Of a stretch of DNA of 43,551 nucleotides, positions 7,381-16,281 are shown one piece after another. This DNA comes from DASYRM01 sp036004405 (GTDB taxonomy: Bacteria > Acidobacteriota > Vicinamibacteria > Vicinamibacterales > UBA2999): assembly GCA_036004405.1 (NCBI GenBank), contig DASYRM010000142.1, forward strand, positions 1 through 43,551, in the 5' to 3' direction. A model generated the notes under the pieces. That model worked only from the letters and a program-made list of their open reading frames with translations, was not told where the DNA came from and did no database searches. Numbering within the stretch: position 1 is the first letter of the stretch; each line of letters begins with the position of its first letter. The translations under genes and the position numbers were made by a program.

Positions 7381-9275
7381 CGTGATGTGGTCGGTGAAGG
7401 TGTTCGCGTGCGTGCGGCGGACAGAACGCGCTCCGAAGGGGAGTCCGCGTAGAGATCCTCGACCACCGCCGCGCGATGCCGGAGGACGGCCTTCTGGTTG
7501 AGCGAGCCCTTGTCGGTGATTTCCTTGGCGTCGAGCGAGGGCGGGACGTCGAGAATCACCGCGCGGGCGACGAAGGTGGAGCTGCCGGTGCTGTCGGCGG
7601 CCAGGGCGTCGAACGCTTCCTGGAATTTCTGGCGAACCGCAGGGTGAGCCACCACGTTGGCGGCCGGCACGTCGGCGTCGAGGCCGGCGGCGTCGCGGCA
7701 CCGTCCGAGGTTCGGAAAGACGAGCGCCGATGCGAAGTTGCGATCGTGGCCGGCAATCACCACGTCCTGCACCAGGCCGCGCGCCTGCGCGATGATCCGC
7801 GCGCGCAGCGGGCCCACGCTCACCCAGGTGCCGGTCGAGAGCTTGAAATCCTCCGCGAGCCGCCCGTCGAAGATGAGGCCTTTGCCCGGGTCCTCGGGAT
7901 CGACGAACTCCATCGCGTCGCCGGTCTTGTAATAGCCCTCTTCGTCGAACGCGGCTCTGGTGAGCTCGTCGTCGCCCCAGTACCCCGGCGTGACGTTGGG
8001 CCCCTTCACCCGCGCCTCGCGCTTGCTTCCCACCGGCGTCAGCTTGAAGTCGAGCCCGGGGACCGGCAGCCCGAGCCAGCCGGCCCTGGCGCCCGTGGGC
8101 CCGGTGCAGATGGCAAACGGTGCGGTTTCCGTGGCGCCGAACCCGGTGATGAAGGCCAGCTCCTCGCCGCAGGCGTCGAAGGCCAGGTCGCGCAGCTCGT
8201 CCCAGAAGCGCTGGCCGAGTCCGGCCGCCGCGTAGAAGTAGATCTTCAGATTCCGGTAGAAGGTCTCACGCAGCACCGGATCGCGGCGCAGGTGCGGCAG
8301 CAGCATCTCGTAGGTGCGCGGTACGGTGAAATGCGCCACCGCCGGCACCTCGCGGAGATTGCGAAGCGTGGTGGCAAAGTGCTGCGGTGTGGGCTTGCCC
8401 TCGTCGATGTAGAGAGTGCCGCCGTTGTAGAGCACGATGCCGAAGTTGTGGTTGCCGCCCGCGGTGTGGTTCCACGGCAGCCAGCAGCAGAGCACCGGCG
8501 GCTCGTCGGCGAGGAAGCGGAAGTGGGACCGGATCATCACCTGGTTCGAGCACAACATGCGCTGCGTGTTGATGACGCCCTTGGGCTTGCCGGTGGAACC
8601 CGACGTAAAGAGCACCTTGGCCACCGTGTCGCCATCGACCAGGTCGCGCGCGGCGTCCACCGCCGCTGTGGGCGTGGCCTGCAGATCGGTGAACCACGTG
8701 GCCGGCAGCGACGCCGGCGCCGACGACGACACCACGAGCTCGACGCCCGCGGGCAGCGCGTCGGTGAGGGCCCGTTCGAACAGCGCGCCCTCGGCCGCGA
8801 ACACCAGCCCTGGCTGCATCCGATCGAACACCTGGCGGAGCGTGCCGAATTCGTTCGCCTGCAGCGAGTAGGCCGGGGCGATGGGCGCGTAGGGAACGCC
8901 GACGTACATGGCGGCCAGCGCCAGCAGCCCGTGCTCGATGCTGTTGCCGGAGAGGATCACGACCGTGCGGTCGCGTGACAGCTTCCGATCGACCAGCCCC
9001 TGCGCGAGGCGCCGCACCTGATCCAGGGCCTCGCGGTAGGTGACCGTCCGCCAGCCCGTCACGGTATCGGCGGGTTGACCCGGTGCCGGCGCCGGGCGCT
9101 GCGCGAGAAACACGCGGTCCGGCGCTTCGTTGGCCCAGTACTCGAGGCGATCGGTGATGCGTGTCGCGTAGGGCTCGATGGCCGTCGTCGACCGCATGTA
9201 GATGCTGCCGTCGGGCGCGTGGCGCACTTCCGCCACGTTGTCCGCGATGTGGACCGGCCGGACGCGTCTGCTCAT
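7377..9275 (-). CDS. fcs: Feruloyl-CoA synthetase
   Basis: A 632-residue acyl-activating enzyme. Features typical of feruloyl-CoA synthetases are VPYAPIAPAYSLQANEFGTL, QPGLVFAAEG, the P-loop-like FTSGSTGKPKGVINTQ (about residues 223-238), WLPWNHTAGGNHNFGIVLYN and ITGFGATETAP. The hinge region reads LIFDGRLAEDFKLSTGTWVS, and the C-terminal domain has a KEITDKGSLNQKAVL segment containing the adenylation lysine. It converts ferulate or p-coumarate plus ATP and CoA to the CoA thioester in the cytoplasm. It begins two bases after the stop of the FadJ-like gene and overlaps the amidohydrolase gene by four bases, so all three are almost certainly co-transcribed. The last 25 or so residues (RVLSAARTRTPSPTTSR) are not conserved family sequence. 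Confidence 0.9.
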   Translation of the reverse strand: MSRRVRPVHIADNVAEVRHAPDGSIYMRSTTAIEPYATRITDRLEYWANEAPDRVFLAQRPAPAPGQPADTVTGWRTVTYREALDQVRRLAQGLVDRKLSRDRTVVILSGNSIEHGLLALAAMYVGVPYAPIAPAYSLQANEFGTLRQVFDRMQPGLVFAAEGALFERALTDALPAGVELVVSSSAPASLPATWFTDLQATPTAAVDAARDLVDGDTVAKVLFTSGSTGKPKGVINTQRMLCSNQVMIRSHFRFLADEPPVLCCWLPWNHTAGGNHNFGIVLYNGGTLYIDEGKPTPQHFATTLRNLREVPAVAHFTVPRTYEMLLPHLRRDPVLRETFYRNLKIYFYAAAGLGQRFWDELRDLAFDACGEELAFITGFGATETAPFAICTGPTGARAGWLGLPVPGLDFKLTPVGSKREARVKGPNVTPGYWGDDELTRAAFDEEGYYKTGDAMEFVDPEDPGKGLIFDGRLAEDFKLSTGTWVSVGPLRARIIAQARGLVQDVVIAGHDRNFASALVFPNLGRCRDAAGLDADVPAANVVAHPAVRQKFQEAFDALAADSTGSSTFVARAVILDVPPSLDAKEITDKGSLNQKAVLRHRAAVVEDLYADSPSERVLSAARTRTPSPTTSR

Positions 9276-9277
9276 CG

Positions 9278-11428
9278 TCAGGCCTGGGCTGCCGCGGCCG
9301 CGCGGCTCTGATCCCATGCGCGGAACGTGGACCCCTCGCGCGCCAGGCGCTCGAGGAGGGGCGCCGGCTTCCAGCGCTCGCCCTGCTCCTGGTGGAAGGC
9401 CGACACGCGCTCGAACACCTGCTTCAGGCCGACCGAGTCGGCGTAGAACATCGGACCGCCGCGGAAGCTGGGAAAGCCGTATCCGGTGAGGTAGATGACG
9501 TCGATGTCGGCGGCGCGCAGCGCGTAGCCTTCCTCGAGGATCTTCGCCCCTTCGTTGACGAGCGCGTAGATTTCGCGCTCGATGATCTCCTCGTTGGTGA
9601 AGCTGCGCCGCGCGATGCCGGCCGCGGCCGCCGTGCGCTCGATGAGCGCCTCCACTTCGGGATCCGGCGTCGCGTTGCGGTTGGCATCGTAGATGTACCA
9701 CCCCGACCCGGTCTTCTGCCCGAGGTGATTCATCGCCACGAGCTGATCGGCGACGAGCGGCTTGCGCTGCGTGGGATCGCTGAACTGACCCAGCTCCTGC
9801 CGTACGCGCCATGCGACGTCCAGGCCGCCCATGTCGTCTACGGCGAAGATCCCCATGGCCATGCCCCACTCGGTGAGCGCCCTGTCGACCTGCGCCGGCG
9901 TGGCGCCGTCCTCTGCGAGGTACTGCGCTTCGTACATGTAGGGGAACATCATCCGGTTGCCGACGAAGCCGGGGCAGTTGCCGACCACGACGCCGACCTT
10001 GCCGAGACGTTTGGCGAGCGCCTGCGCCGCGGCGATGGTTTCCGCCGACGTTTTCGCGCCGCGCACGATCTCCACGAGGCGCATGACGTTGGCTGGGCTG
10101 AAGAAGTGGGTGCCGATCACCGCCTGCGGCCGCGTCGTCACGCCCGCCAGCGCGTCGATGTCGAGCGTCGACGTGTTGGTGGCCAGCAGCGCGCCGGGAC
10201 GCGCCGCGGCATCGAGCTGCGCCAGGACGTCCTTCTTGAGCGCCATGTTCTCGAACACCGCCTCGATGATGACGTCGGCCTTGTCGAACCCGGCGGTGCC
10301 CACCTGCGTCGTGATCCGGCCGAGGCGTTCGGCGGCCGCCTCGGGCGTGAAGCGCCCCTTCTTCACGGAGCTGTCGTAGTTCTTGCGGATGATGGCCATC
10401 GCGCGATCGAGTCCCGCCTGCTCGGTGTCGGTGAGCACGACCGACATGCCGGCGTTGGCGCACGCCATGGCGATGCCGCCGCCCATCGTGCCCGCGCCGA
10501 CGATTGCGACGGTCGAGACCGGTGCCACCGGGATGTCCTTCGGAACGCCGGGCACCTTGGCCACCGCGCGCTCGGCAAAGAAGGCGTAGATCATCGCCCG
10601 TGCCTGCCCGGACTTGATCAGCTCGTAGAAGAGATCGCGCTCCTTGCGGCACCCCTCGTCGAAGGGCAGCGTGGCCGCCGCCTCCACTGCGGCAATGGCC
10701 GCGGCCGGCGCATGCTGGTTGCGCCGCACCTTTTTCGCCAGCGCGTGCGCCGCGGCGACCATTGCCGGCAGCTCCGACGCCGCCGGCAGCTTGTCGGACC
10801 GCTCGCTGGTCTTCGGGTGTGGCCTCACGCTGCCGCCCGATCCGGCCGCCACTTCGCGCGCAAACGCCACCGCGCCCGGCACCAGATCGTCCACGATGCG
10901 GTCGATGAGGCCGTTCTGCAGCGCCTCGGCCGCCTTGATCGGCCGGCCCGACACGATCATCGTCAGCGCGTTGTCGACCCCCACGAGCCGCGGCAGGCGC
11001 TGCGTCCCTTCGGCGCCGGGAATGATGCCGAGGTTCACTTCCGGCAGCCCCATCTGGGCATCGGCCACCGCGACGCGGTAGTGACCGGCCATCGCCACTT
11101 CCATCCCGCCGCCGAGCGCGGTGCCGTGTATCGCCATGACCACCGGCTTCGGGCTCTGCTCGAGGCGCTGCAGCAGGTCGTGCATCTCCGGGGCGCCGGT
11201 ATCGCCGCCCCACACCACGTTCTCGAGCCCCTTGATGTCGGCGCCCGCGATGAACGTACGGCCGGCCGCGTGCACGACGATCGCCGTGGCAGCAGGGTCG
11301 GCCGCGGTCTGCGCGAGGGCGGCGGACAGCCCGTCGATCGTTTCGGGGCTGAGCGCGTTGACGGGCGGATTGTCGATGCGGATGACGGCGATAGAGCCGT
11401 CGAGGCTGAGCGAGACTGGAGTCGTCAT
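9278..11428 (-). CDS. fadJ: Bifunctional enoyl-CoA hydratase / 3-hydroxyacyl-CoA dehydrogenase
   Basis: A 716-residue multifunctional enzyme. The hydratase half (residues 1-200) has TFIAGADIKGLE, the oxyanion segment GTALGGGMEVAMAGHYR with its catalytic Glu, and LPEVNLGIIPGAEGTQRLPR with the second Glu. A linker leads to the dehydrogenase half: the NAD-binding loop GAGTMGGGIAMA, ATNTSTLDID, THFFSPANVMRLVE with the catalytic His, and VGNCPGFVGNRMMFP. The C-terminal domain ends with YLTGYGFPSFRGGPMFYAD. The ATG at 11428 is where family similarity begins; the frame stays open to an ATG at 11482. As first gene of the operon it would hydrate feruloyl-CoA and oxidise the product, placing both middle steps of side-chain shortening in one protein. 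Use in ordinary fatty acid oxidation is also possible. Confidence 0.9.
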   Translation of the reverse strand: MTTPVSLSLDGSIAVIRIDNPPVNALSPETIDGLSAALAQTAADPAATAIVVHAAGRTFIAGADIKGLENVVWGGDTGAPEMHDLLQRLEQSPKPVVMAIHGTALGGGMEVAMAGHYRVAVADAQMGLPEVNLGIIPGAEGTQRLPRLVGVDNALTMIVSGRPIKAAEALQNGLIDRIVDDLVPGAVAFAREVAAGSGGSVRPHPKTSERSDKLPAASELPAMVAAAHALAKKVRRNQHAPAAAIAAVEAAATLPFDEGCRKERDLFYELIKSGQARAMIYAFFAERAVAKVPGVPKDIPVAPVSTVAIVGAGTMGGGIAMACANAGMSVVLTDTEQAGLDRAMAIIRKNYDSSVKKGRFTPEAAAERLGRITTQVGTAGFDKADVIIEAVFENMALKKDVLAQLDAAARPGALLATNTSTLDIDALAGVTTRPQAVIGTHFFSPANVMRLVEIVRGAKTSAETIAAAQALAKRLGKVGVVVGNCPGFVGNRMMFPYMYEAQYLAEDGATPAQVDRALTEWGMAMGIFAVDDMGGLDVAWRVRQELGQFSDPTQRKPLVADQLVAMNHLGQKTGSGWYIYDANRNATPDPEVEALIERTAAAAGIARRSFTNEEIIEREIYALVNEGAKILEEGYALRAADIDVIYLTGYGFPSFRGGPMFYADSVGLKQVFERVSAFHQEQGERWKPAPLLERLAREGSTFRAWDQSRAAAAAQA

Positions 11429-11447
11429 TGAGGATTCACGAGGCCGA

Positions 11448-11467
11448 GGCCCGGCGCGTGCCGGGCC
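11448..11467. other. Perfect hairpin in the leader of the fadJ operon
   Basis: GGCCCGGC, loop GCGT, GCCGGGCC form a perfect 8-bp stem 19 bases before the fadJ ATG. It lies between the putative -10 at 11481-11486 and the start codon, so it would be in the mRNA leader. No Shine-Dalgarno sequence lies between it and the ATG. It could affect translation or mRNA stability, but its stem differs from the GTAG-flanked repeat family. Confidence 0.55.
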
Positions 11468-11480
11468 GCACAAACAACCC

Positions 11481-11486
11481 ATTGTA
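11481..11486 (-). promoter_or_regulatory. Possible -10 box of the fadJ-fcs-amidohydrolase operon
   Basis: The minus strand reads GGCTACAATGGG here. TACAAT matches the -10 consensus at five of six positions, about 52 bases before the fadJ ATG. The region 17 bases upstream is all G/C with no -35 match, so this rests on the -10 alone. Confidence 0.35.
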
Positions 11487-11582
11487 GCCTCCTCCCGGCG
11501 CGGGCGGCGGCAGGCTCAGGTCTCTAAAAGCGCTCTAATCCGGAAATACTGGCGCGGTCTGGCCGGAATACCGGGGCGGACT

Positions 11583-11602
11583 ACCGCCAGCGAAGTGGCG
11601 GT
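11583..11602 (-). terminator. Hairpin directly after the CotH-like gene
   Basis: ACCGCCA, a six-base loop and TGGCGGT form a perfect 7-bp stem that begins at the base after the CotH-like gene's TGA. No T-run follows, so it may protect the 3' end or act with Rho rather than be an intrinsic terminator. Confidence 0.4.
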
Positions 11603-12907
11603 TCAGCGCGGCAGCCGTCCGGGCGGGGGAATCTCGACGTAGACCGGCAGCGGACACGACTGCGGGGCCGAGCGATCGAGAGCGGCGCGCGCCGCGCACT
11701 CGACGTAGAGCGGGCGGGTCCGCAGGAATCCCCGCAGCCCGCGCACGTTGCCCTCGAACTCCGGAAATGTGAACGGTGCCACCGGGTCGGTGGCCACCGC
11801 CGGGGCGACGAGCGCCGCCAGCCGATCCGCCTCGCGCTCGAGCCACCCGCGGCCGTCGGCGGCGGCCCCGTCGGTGAGCAGGCGCGCGGTGGAGGCGAGG
11901 GTCTCGAGGTACAGACGCCGCAGCGCCGGCACGGTCATCGCTCGCGCCACGAGCACGTTGGTGTCGAGGCGGTAGTCGATCGGGTCGTCGAGCGCCCAGA
12001 GCGAATGGTCGGCATCCCACGGCAGCAGCTGCGCCGGCCGCCCGTCGCGAAAGCGGTACAGATAGAAGTTGCTCATCCCCCAGTTGCCGATGAACCCGTC
12101 GATCTCGCCGGTGGCGCGCTGCACGGCCAGGTACTTCACCAGCTCCGGCAGATCGATGAGCGCGCCGACCGTCTCCTCGAACTGACCGGCCGGCGTCTCG
12201 TTGATGGCGCGGGTGAGCGACTCGAGCGGCTGGTAGCGCCGCGACACCGCGTCGGTCTCTCGCGTTTTCAGCTCGAAGAGCTCCGCATAGGCTGCGAGCG
12301 CGGGACCGAGGTATTGGAACCCGTACTCGCGGACCCACTGGTACTCGTAGAGATAGCCGCCGCTCTCGACGTTGCCTTCGGCGGCGCCGAAGAGGCGCGT
12401 GACGAACGTCCGATCGATCGGCTCCACGATGACGTAGACGCCGGCATACTCGTTGTTGATGAAGAGTCGCGCCGGCGCCTCGCGCACGGCGGGCAGCCCG
12501 GCGCGCGCGAACACCTTCATGGCCAGCGACTCGCGCAGTGTCGACGGGTCGGTGAAGCCGTTGTCGAGGATCACCGCGCGCAGGCCGACGAACGTCTGGT
12601 CGACGTAGTGGTTGATGTCGAGCCGCAGCCCCGGCTTCACGCCGTTTCGCGTGCTGGTGCCGCGCGACCGGATGCCGATGTTGCGAACCGTCACGTCGCG
12701 CCAACGCAGATCGGCGGGGTAGTAGGTGTTCTCGTCCGCGTGCGCCTTGAGCGCGTTCCAGTCGCGCTCGCTGACGGTCAGCATGACGTCGTGCAGCGCG
12801 CTGTCGTCGAACAGGTCGTCCTGCGACTGCGCCGCGGCTGGTGCGGCCGCCAGCACCGCGCACGCCAGCCACGCGGCAGCGACTCGCCGGGACAGGAAGG
12901 TTCGCAT
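11603..12907 (-). CDS. Exported CotH-like protein kinase fold protein
   Basis: A 434-residue protein with a signal peptide (cleavage after APAAAQ, residue 27). It has the CotH (PF08757) pattern: SALHDVMLTVSERDWNALK, the RSRGTSTRNGVKPGLRLDIN motif, VILDNGFTDPSTLRESLAM, a RLFINNEYAGVYVIVEPID strand with the conserved Glu, GFIGNWGMSNFYLY, and LLPWDADHSLWA, whose Asp residues would bind metal. CotH was described in Bacillus as a spore-coat protein kinase; homologues occur widely in non-sporulating bacteria, where their targets are mostly unknown. It is the third gene of a run with an ABC exporter and a phosphate-type porin (3-base gap to the porin). An exported kinase raises the question of its phosphoryl donor outside the cytoplasm. 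Confidence 0.85.
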   Translation of the reverse strand: MRTFLSRRVAAAWLACAVLAAAPAAAQSQDDLFDDSALHDVMLTVSERDWNALKAHADENTYYPADLRWRDVTVRNIGIRSRGTSTRNGVKPGLRLDINHYVDQTFVGLRAVILDNGFTDPSTLRESLAMKVFARAGLPAVREAPARLFINNEYAGVYVIVEPIDRTFVTRLFGAAEGNVESGGYLYEYQWVREYGFQYLGPALAAYAELFELKTRETDAVSRRYQPLESLTRAINETPAGQFEETVGALIDLPELVKYLAVQRATGEIDGFIGNWGMSNFYLYRFRDGRPAQLLPWDADHSLWALDDPIDYRLDTNVLVARAMTVPALRRLYLETLASTARLLTDGAAADGRGWLEREADRLAALVAPAVATDPVAPFTFPEFEGNVRGLRGFLRTRPLYVECAARAALDRSAPQSCPLPVYVEIPPPGRLPR

Positions 12908-12910
12908 CCG

Positions 12911-14158
12911 CTAGAGGGCCGCCTGGAACTGCACGACCGCGGTCGGCACGCGACCGTTGCCCGGGACGGGGCTGCGCTCGGGATCGCGAATCGACTCGAA
13001 CACCGCGCCGCCGGTGACCTTCAAGTAGCGGTTGAGATACCACGACAGGCCGACGGTTGCGGCGCGATCAGCGTTGGCGGCCAGCGGCGCGGCAAGCGGG
13101 CTGACGGCGGCGCCGGGCGTCGTTGCGGCGCCAAACGACAGCGCCTCGATCCGCGCCACGAGCTCCAGCGCGCCGTACCCGTCGCCGAAGAAACTGTGCT
13201 CGGGATCGACGCGCCCGTCCTTGCGCTCGCCGGTCAGCACCCAGGTGCCGGCGATGGACCAGCCCGACGCGGTGACGCCGGGCAGCGCGTCGCCCGCCGC
13301 CCCCATCTCGAGCCGCTGATCCGACACCCGCATGAACTCCCCGTAGAGCGAGGCCGGCCCATGAGCCCACGACGCCTCGACGCCGCGCCGCATCCGCCTG
13401 CCGTTGACGAACACGCGATCGAAGAACACGCCCTCGCCGAACACGGTACGCCCGCGCAGCCCGAGCGAATCGACCAGTTCGCTGGTGACGATCGCGCCGC
13501 CAACCTGCACCGCCGCCAGCGCCGGATGCGGGCTCGAGACGAACGGCATCACCAGGACGCGGCCGGCCAGGGCATTGCGGCCGCCGCGCGTCTGCGCGGT
13601 GCGCGCGTTGTCCCCGTCCCGGCGGAACACGCCCGCCTGGTACGCGAGGCGGCGGCTCTTGAGCCGCCCGTGCGCCATCACGCCCATGTCGCGGCCCGGA
13701 GCGAGCTGCCGTCCCGCGAGCGAGCGGTAGACGAAATCGAGATTGGCGCCGCCGATCAGCGCGTCGTGGCCGAAGGGCATCTTGAACTGGCCGGCGCGCA
13801 GCTCGAAGGCGCGATTGAAGCGGATGTTGGCAAAGGCGTCGCGCTCCGGCTCGTCGGCGTCTCCGAACTCGCGCGACACCTCGAACTCGACTTTCTTGAA
13901 GAGCGTGCCCTCGACCTGCAGCCGGCGCGTCTGCCAGCCCGGGTCGGGTCGCGGGGTCCCGCGATCGCGCGACGGCGACTGCACGGTGGTCGACACGCGA
14001 CCTCTGAACACGATTTCGCCGAACGGGAGCTGCAGCGTCGGGCGGCCGTTGTCGGCCAGGCGCAGGCCCGACGGCGTCTGCGCGCCGGCGCGGCCGGCCA
14101 GACTGGTGAGGAGCGCGCAGGCGGCAAGCGCGCCGGTCAGCACGCGCGCGGCCGTCAT
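12911..14158 (-). CDS. Phosphate-selective porin O/P family outer-membrane protein
   Basis: A 415-residue protein with a signal peptide (cleavage near GRAGAQ, residue 27) and an amphipathic strand pattern of the OprO/OprP type (PF07396). Marker segments are GRVSTTVQSP, TRRLQVEGTLFKKVEFEVSRE, NIRFNRAFELRAGQFKMPFG and a late TVGLSWYLNRYLKVTGGAVF strand. It would form an anion-selective trimeric channel; family members pass phosphate or pyrophosphate, but selectivity cannot be read from the sequence. Its ATG overlaps the stop of the ABC exporter gene (ATGA, 14155-14158) and it ends three bases before the CotH-like gene, so these three genes form one unit. The final residue is Leu rather than the usual Phe. 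Confidence 0.85.
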   Translation of the reverse strand: MTAARVLTGALAACALLTSLAGRAGAQTPSGLRLADNGRPTLQLPFGEIVFRGRVSTTVQSPSRDRGTPRPDPGWQTRRLQVEGTLFKKVEFEVSREFGDADEPERDAFANIRFNRAFELRAGQFKMPFGHDALIGGANLDFVYRSLAGRQLAPGRDMGVMAHGRLKSRRLAYQAGVFRRDGDNARTAQTRGGRNALAGRVLVMPFVSSPHPALAAVQVGGAIVTSELVDSLGLRGRTVFGEGVFFDRVFVNGRRMRRGVEASWAHGPASLYGEFMRVSDQRLEMGAAGDALPGVTASGWSIAGTWVLTGERKDGRVDPEHSFFGDGYGALELVARIEALSFGAATTPGAAVSPLAAPLAANADRAATVGLSWYLNRYLKVTGGAVFESIRDPERSPVPGNGRVPTAVVQFQAAL

Positions 14159-15957
14159 ACCGCGATAGCCCGCGTCACGTCGTCGTCGTCCTCGGACGCC
14201 GCCAGGTCAAACAGCCGCGCGTATGGCGGATGGGACGCCAGCAGCTGGTCGTGCGTGCCGCAGGCGGTGATGACGCCGCCATCGAGCACCGCCACGACCT
14301 GGGCCCGCTGCACGGTGGCGAGGCGGTGGGCGACGGTGATCGACGTGCAGCGGTCCATGAGCCGAGACAGCGCGTCGAACACCAGCGATTCCGATTCGGG
14401 ATCGAGCGCGGCTGACGGCTCGTCGAGCAGCAGAATCGGCGCCTGGCGGATCACCGCGCGCGCGATGGCCAGGCGCTGCCGCTGGCCGCCCGACACGGTT
14501 TCGCCGCGCTCGCCGATGATGGTGTCGTAGCCGCGCGGCATCCGCGCGATGAACTCGTGCGCGTTGGCGAGCCGGGCCGCGTGGATGATTTCGTCGCGCG
14601 TCGCCCCCGGCCGCCCGTAGGCGATGTTCTCCCACACCGGCCCGTGAAAGAGGACGGGATCCTGCGGCACCAGGCTGACCTGATCGCGCAGTGACCGCGC
14701 CGTGAACCGGCGGATGTCGGTGCCGTCGATCCAGATCGAGCCGCTCGCGGGCTCGTAGAGCCGCAGGAGCAGGGCGAGCAGCGTGGACTTGCCGCTGCCG
14801 GTCGCGCCGACGACGGCCACGCGCTGGCCGGCACCGGCGGTCAGAGTGACGCCGCGCAGCACCGGCTGGCCGGGCACGTAGCCGAATCTGACGTCGCGGA
14901 ACTCGATGAGGCCGCGGAAGCGCGGGGCCGGGCGGGCGTCGGGCGCGTCGGTCGCCTGGCTCGCCGTGGCAAGCAGTTCGCGGATGCGCTCGAAGGCGAC
15001 CGCGGACTTCGACACGGTGTCGGTCATGCGCGCCAGGTTCTTCATCGGCTTGTACAACTTGCCCAGGTAGAGCACGAAGACGATGAGGGTGCCTGAGGTG
15101 ATGCGGCCCTCGAGCACCAGGCGTACGCCCACCAGCATCACGACACACGTGCCGACGGCCACGAGGAGATCGACGAGCGGCGGCAGCGCCGCCTTGATGC
15201 TGCGCGCGCGCATGGCGGCGTCCATGGCCGCGCGCCCCTCGCGCTCGAGCCGCGCCTCCTCGTGCGACTCGCGCGCGAAGGCGCGCACGGTCCGGATCGC
15301 GGCCAGTGTTTCCTGGACGATCGACGCCAGCGCGCCCTCGCGCTGCTTGACCTCGCGCGCCGCCTGCTTGATCCGATGAGTGCGGCGGTAGACCACGAGG
15401 TAGAGCAGCGGCGCCACCGCGAGCCCGAGCAGCGTGAATCGCCAGTCGAGATACAGCATCACCGCGAGCATGCCGCCGAGCGTCAGCAGATCCATCGCGA
15501 TGCTCAGGAGCGCGGTGGAGAAGAAGTCCTGGGCTGCGTCCACGTCGCTCGTCAGCCGTACGATCAGATCGCCGGTGCGCCGCGTCTCGAAGAACGGCAG
15601 CGACAACCGCTGCACGTGCTGGTAGAGGGCCTGCCGCAGATCCCGCGTGATGTGCTGGCCGACCGCCGTGGACAGGTACTTCTGCACGTACGAAGCGGCG
15701 GCGCCGAGGATGGTGATCGCGAGGAGCGCGACGACGGCGGCGTTGAGAATTGCGAGCGGCGACGTACCGAAGAGCGACAGGCCGGCCAGGGCCGGTGGCA
15801 GCGGCTTTCCGCCGAGGACGTTGTCGACGATCAGCTTGAGCGGCCAGGGCTCCCAGACGATGGCGGCGCTTTCGACGGCCATCGCGACGAACGCCACCGC
15901 CAGCAGCCCGCGGTAGGGACGCACGAGCCGCCAGAGGTCGTGTGGAGCCGCGAGCAT
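14155..15957 (-). CDS. MsbA-type ABC exporter (fused membrane and ATPase domains)
   Basis: A 600-residue half-transporter: about six membrane helices in residues 20-300, then an ATPase domain with GATGSGKST (Walker A, about 384-392), the Q-loop VPQDPVLF, the signature VSGGQRQRLAIARA, Walker B ILLLDEPSA and the H-loop VAHRL. The intracellular loop holds FFETRRTGDLIVRLTSDVDA, typical of lipid or multidrug exporters. The likely start is the ATG at 15957, nine codons before the conserved LVRPYRG helix. The frame extends to a GTG at 16089, but the added part has poorer GC3 near the ATG and neither start has a clear ribosome site. It is first in the operon with the porin and CotH-like genes. Substrate is unknown. 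The 192-base gap upstream (16090-16281) shows no gene. Confidence 0.9.
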   Translation of the reverse strand: MLAAPHDLWRLVRPYRGLLAVAFVAMAVESAAIVWEPWPLKLIVDNVLGGKPLPPALAGLSLFGTSPLAILNAAVVALLAITILGAAASYVQKYLSTAVGQHITRDLRQALYQHVQRLSLPFFETRRTGDLIVRLTSDVDAAQDFFSTALLSIAMDLLTLGGMLAVMLYLDWRFTLLGLAVAPLLYLVVYRRTHRIKQAAREVKQREGALASIVQETLAAIRTVRAFARESHEEARLEREGRAAMDAAMRARSIKAALPPLVDLLVAVGTCVVMLVGVRLVLEGRITSGTLIVFVLYLGKLYKPMKNLARMTDTVSKSAVAFERIRELLATASQATDAPDARPAPRFRGLIEFRDVRFGYVPGQPVLRGVTLTAGAGQRVAVVGATGSGKSTLLALLLRLYEPASGSIWIDGTDIRRFTARSLRDQVSLVPQDPVLFHGPVWENIAYGRPGATRDEIIHAARLANAHEFIARMPRGYDTIIGERGETVSGGQRQRLAIARAVIRQAPILLLDEPSAALDPESESLVFDALSRLMDRCTSITVAHRLATVQRAQVVAVLDGGVITACGTHDQLLASHPPYARLFDLAASEDDDDVTRAIAV

Positions 15958-16281
15958 GGGAGCCGAGCTCGATTTTGCCACGACCGATCGCGGAACTGGC
16001 TCATGCAGACACGCTTCAGAGCTCGGCGATTCGTCGCGCACGGTCGAGGTGGAGACGTGCGGGTCGGCAGCCCACTCGCGATCGGACACGGCTATTGGAC
16101 GGCGCGCGGCGCCAGAAAGATTGCGCGCGCGAGCGCACAGTCACCGCCCGCGAGCCGCGGTAGACCCTCCGTAACGCGATGGGGAGAGAGGCAAACACGC
16201 CTTCTGCCCGCAGCGCGAGCAGGAGTCGCCGGTGAGCGGTTCAGCGCGGTTGGCGCTCGAGCCGCGCACCGGCGTCACGTC

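Noticed and set aside
7377..11213. Single 1278-codon minus-strand gene
   Set aside because: Its first half is the wrong frame of the FadJ-like gene; only the part from the ATG at 9275 is feruloyl-CoA synthetase.
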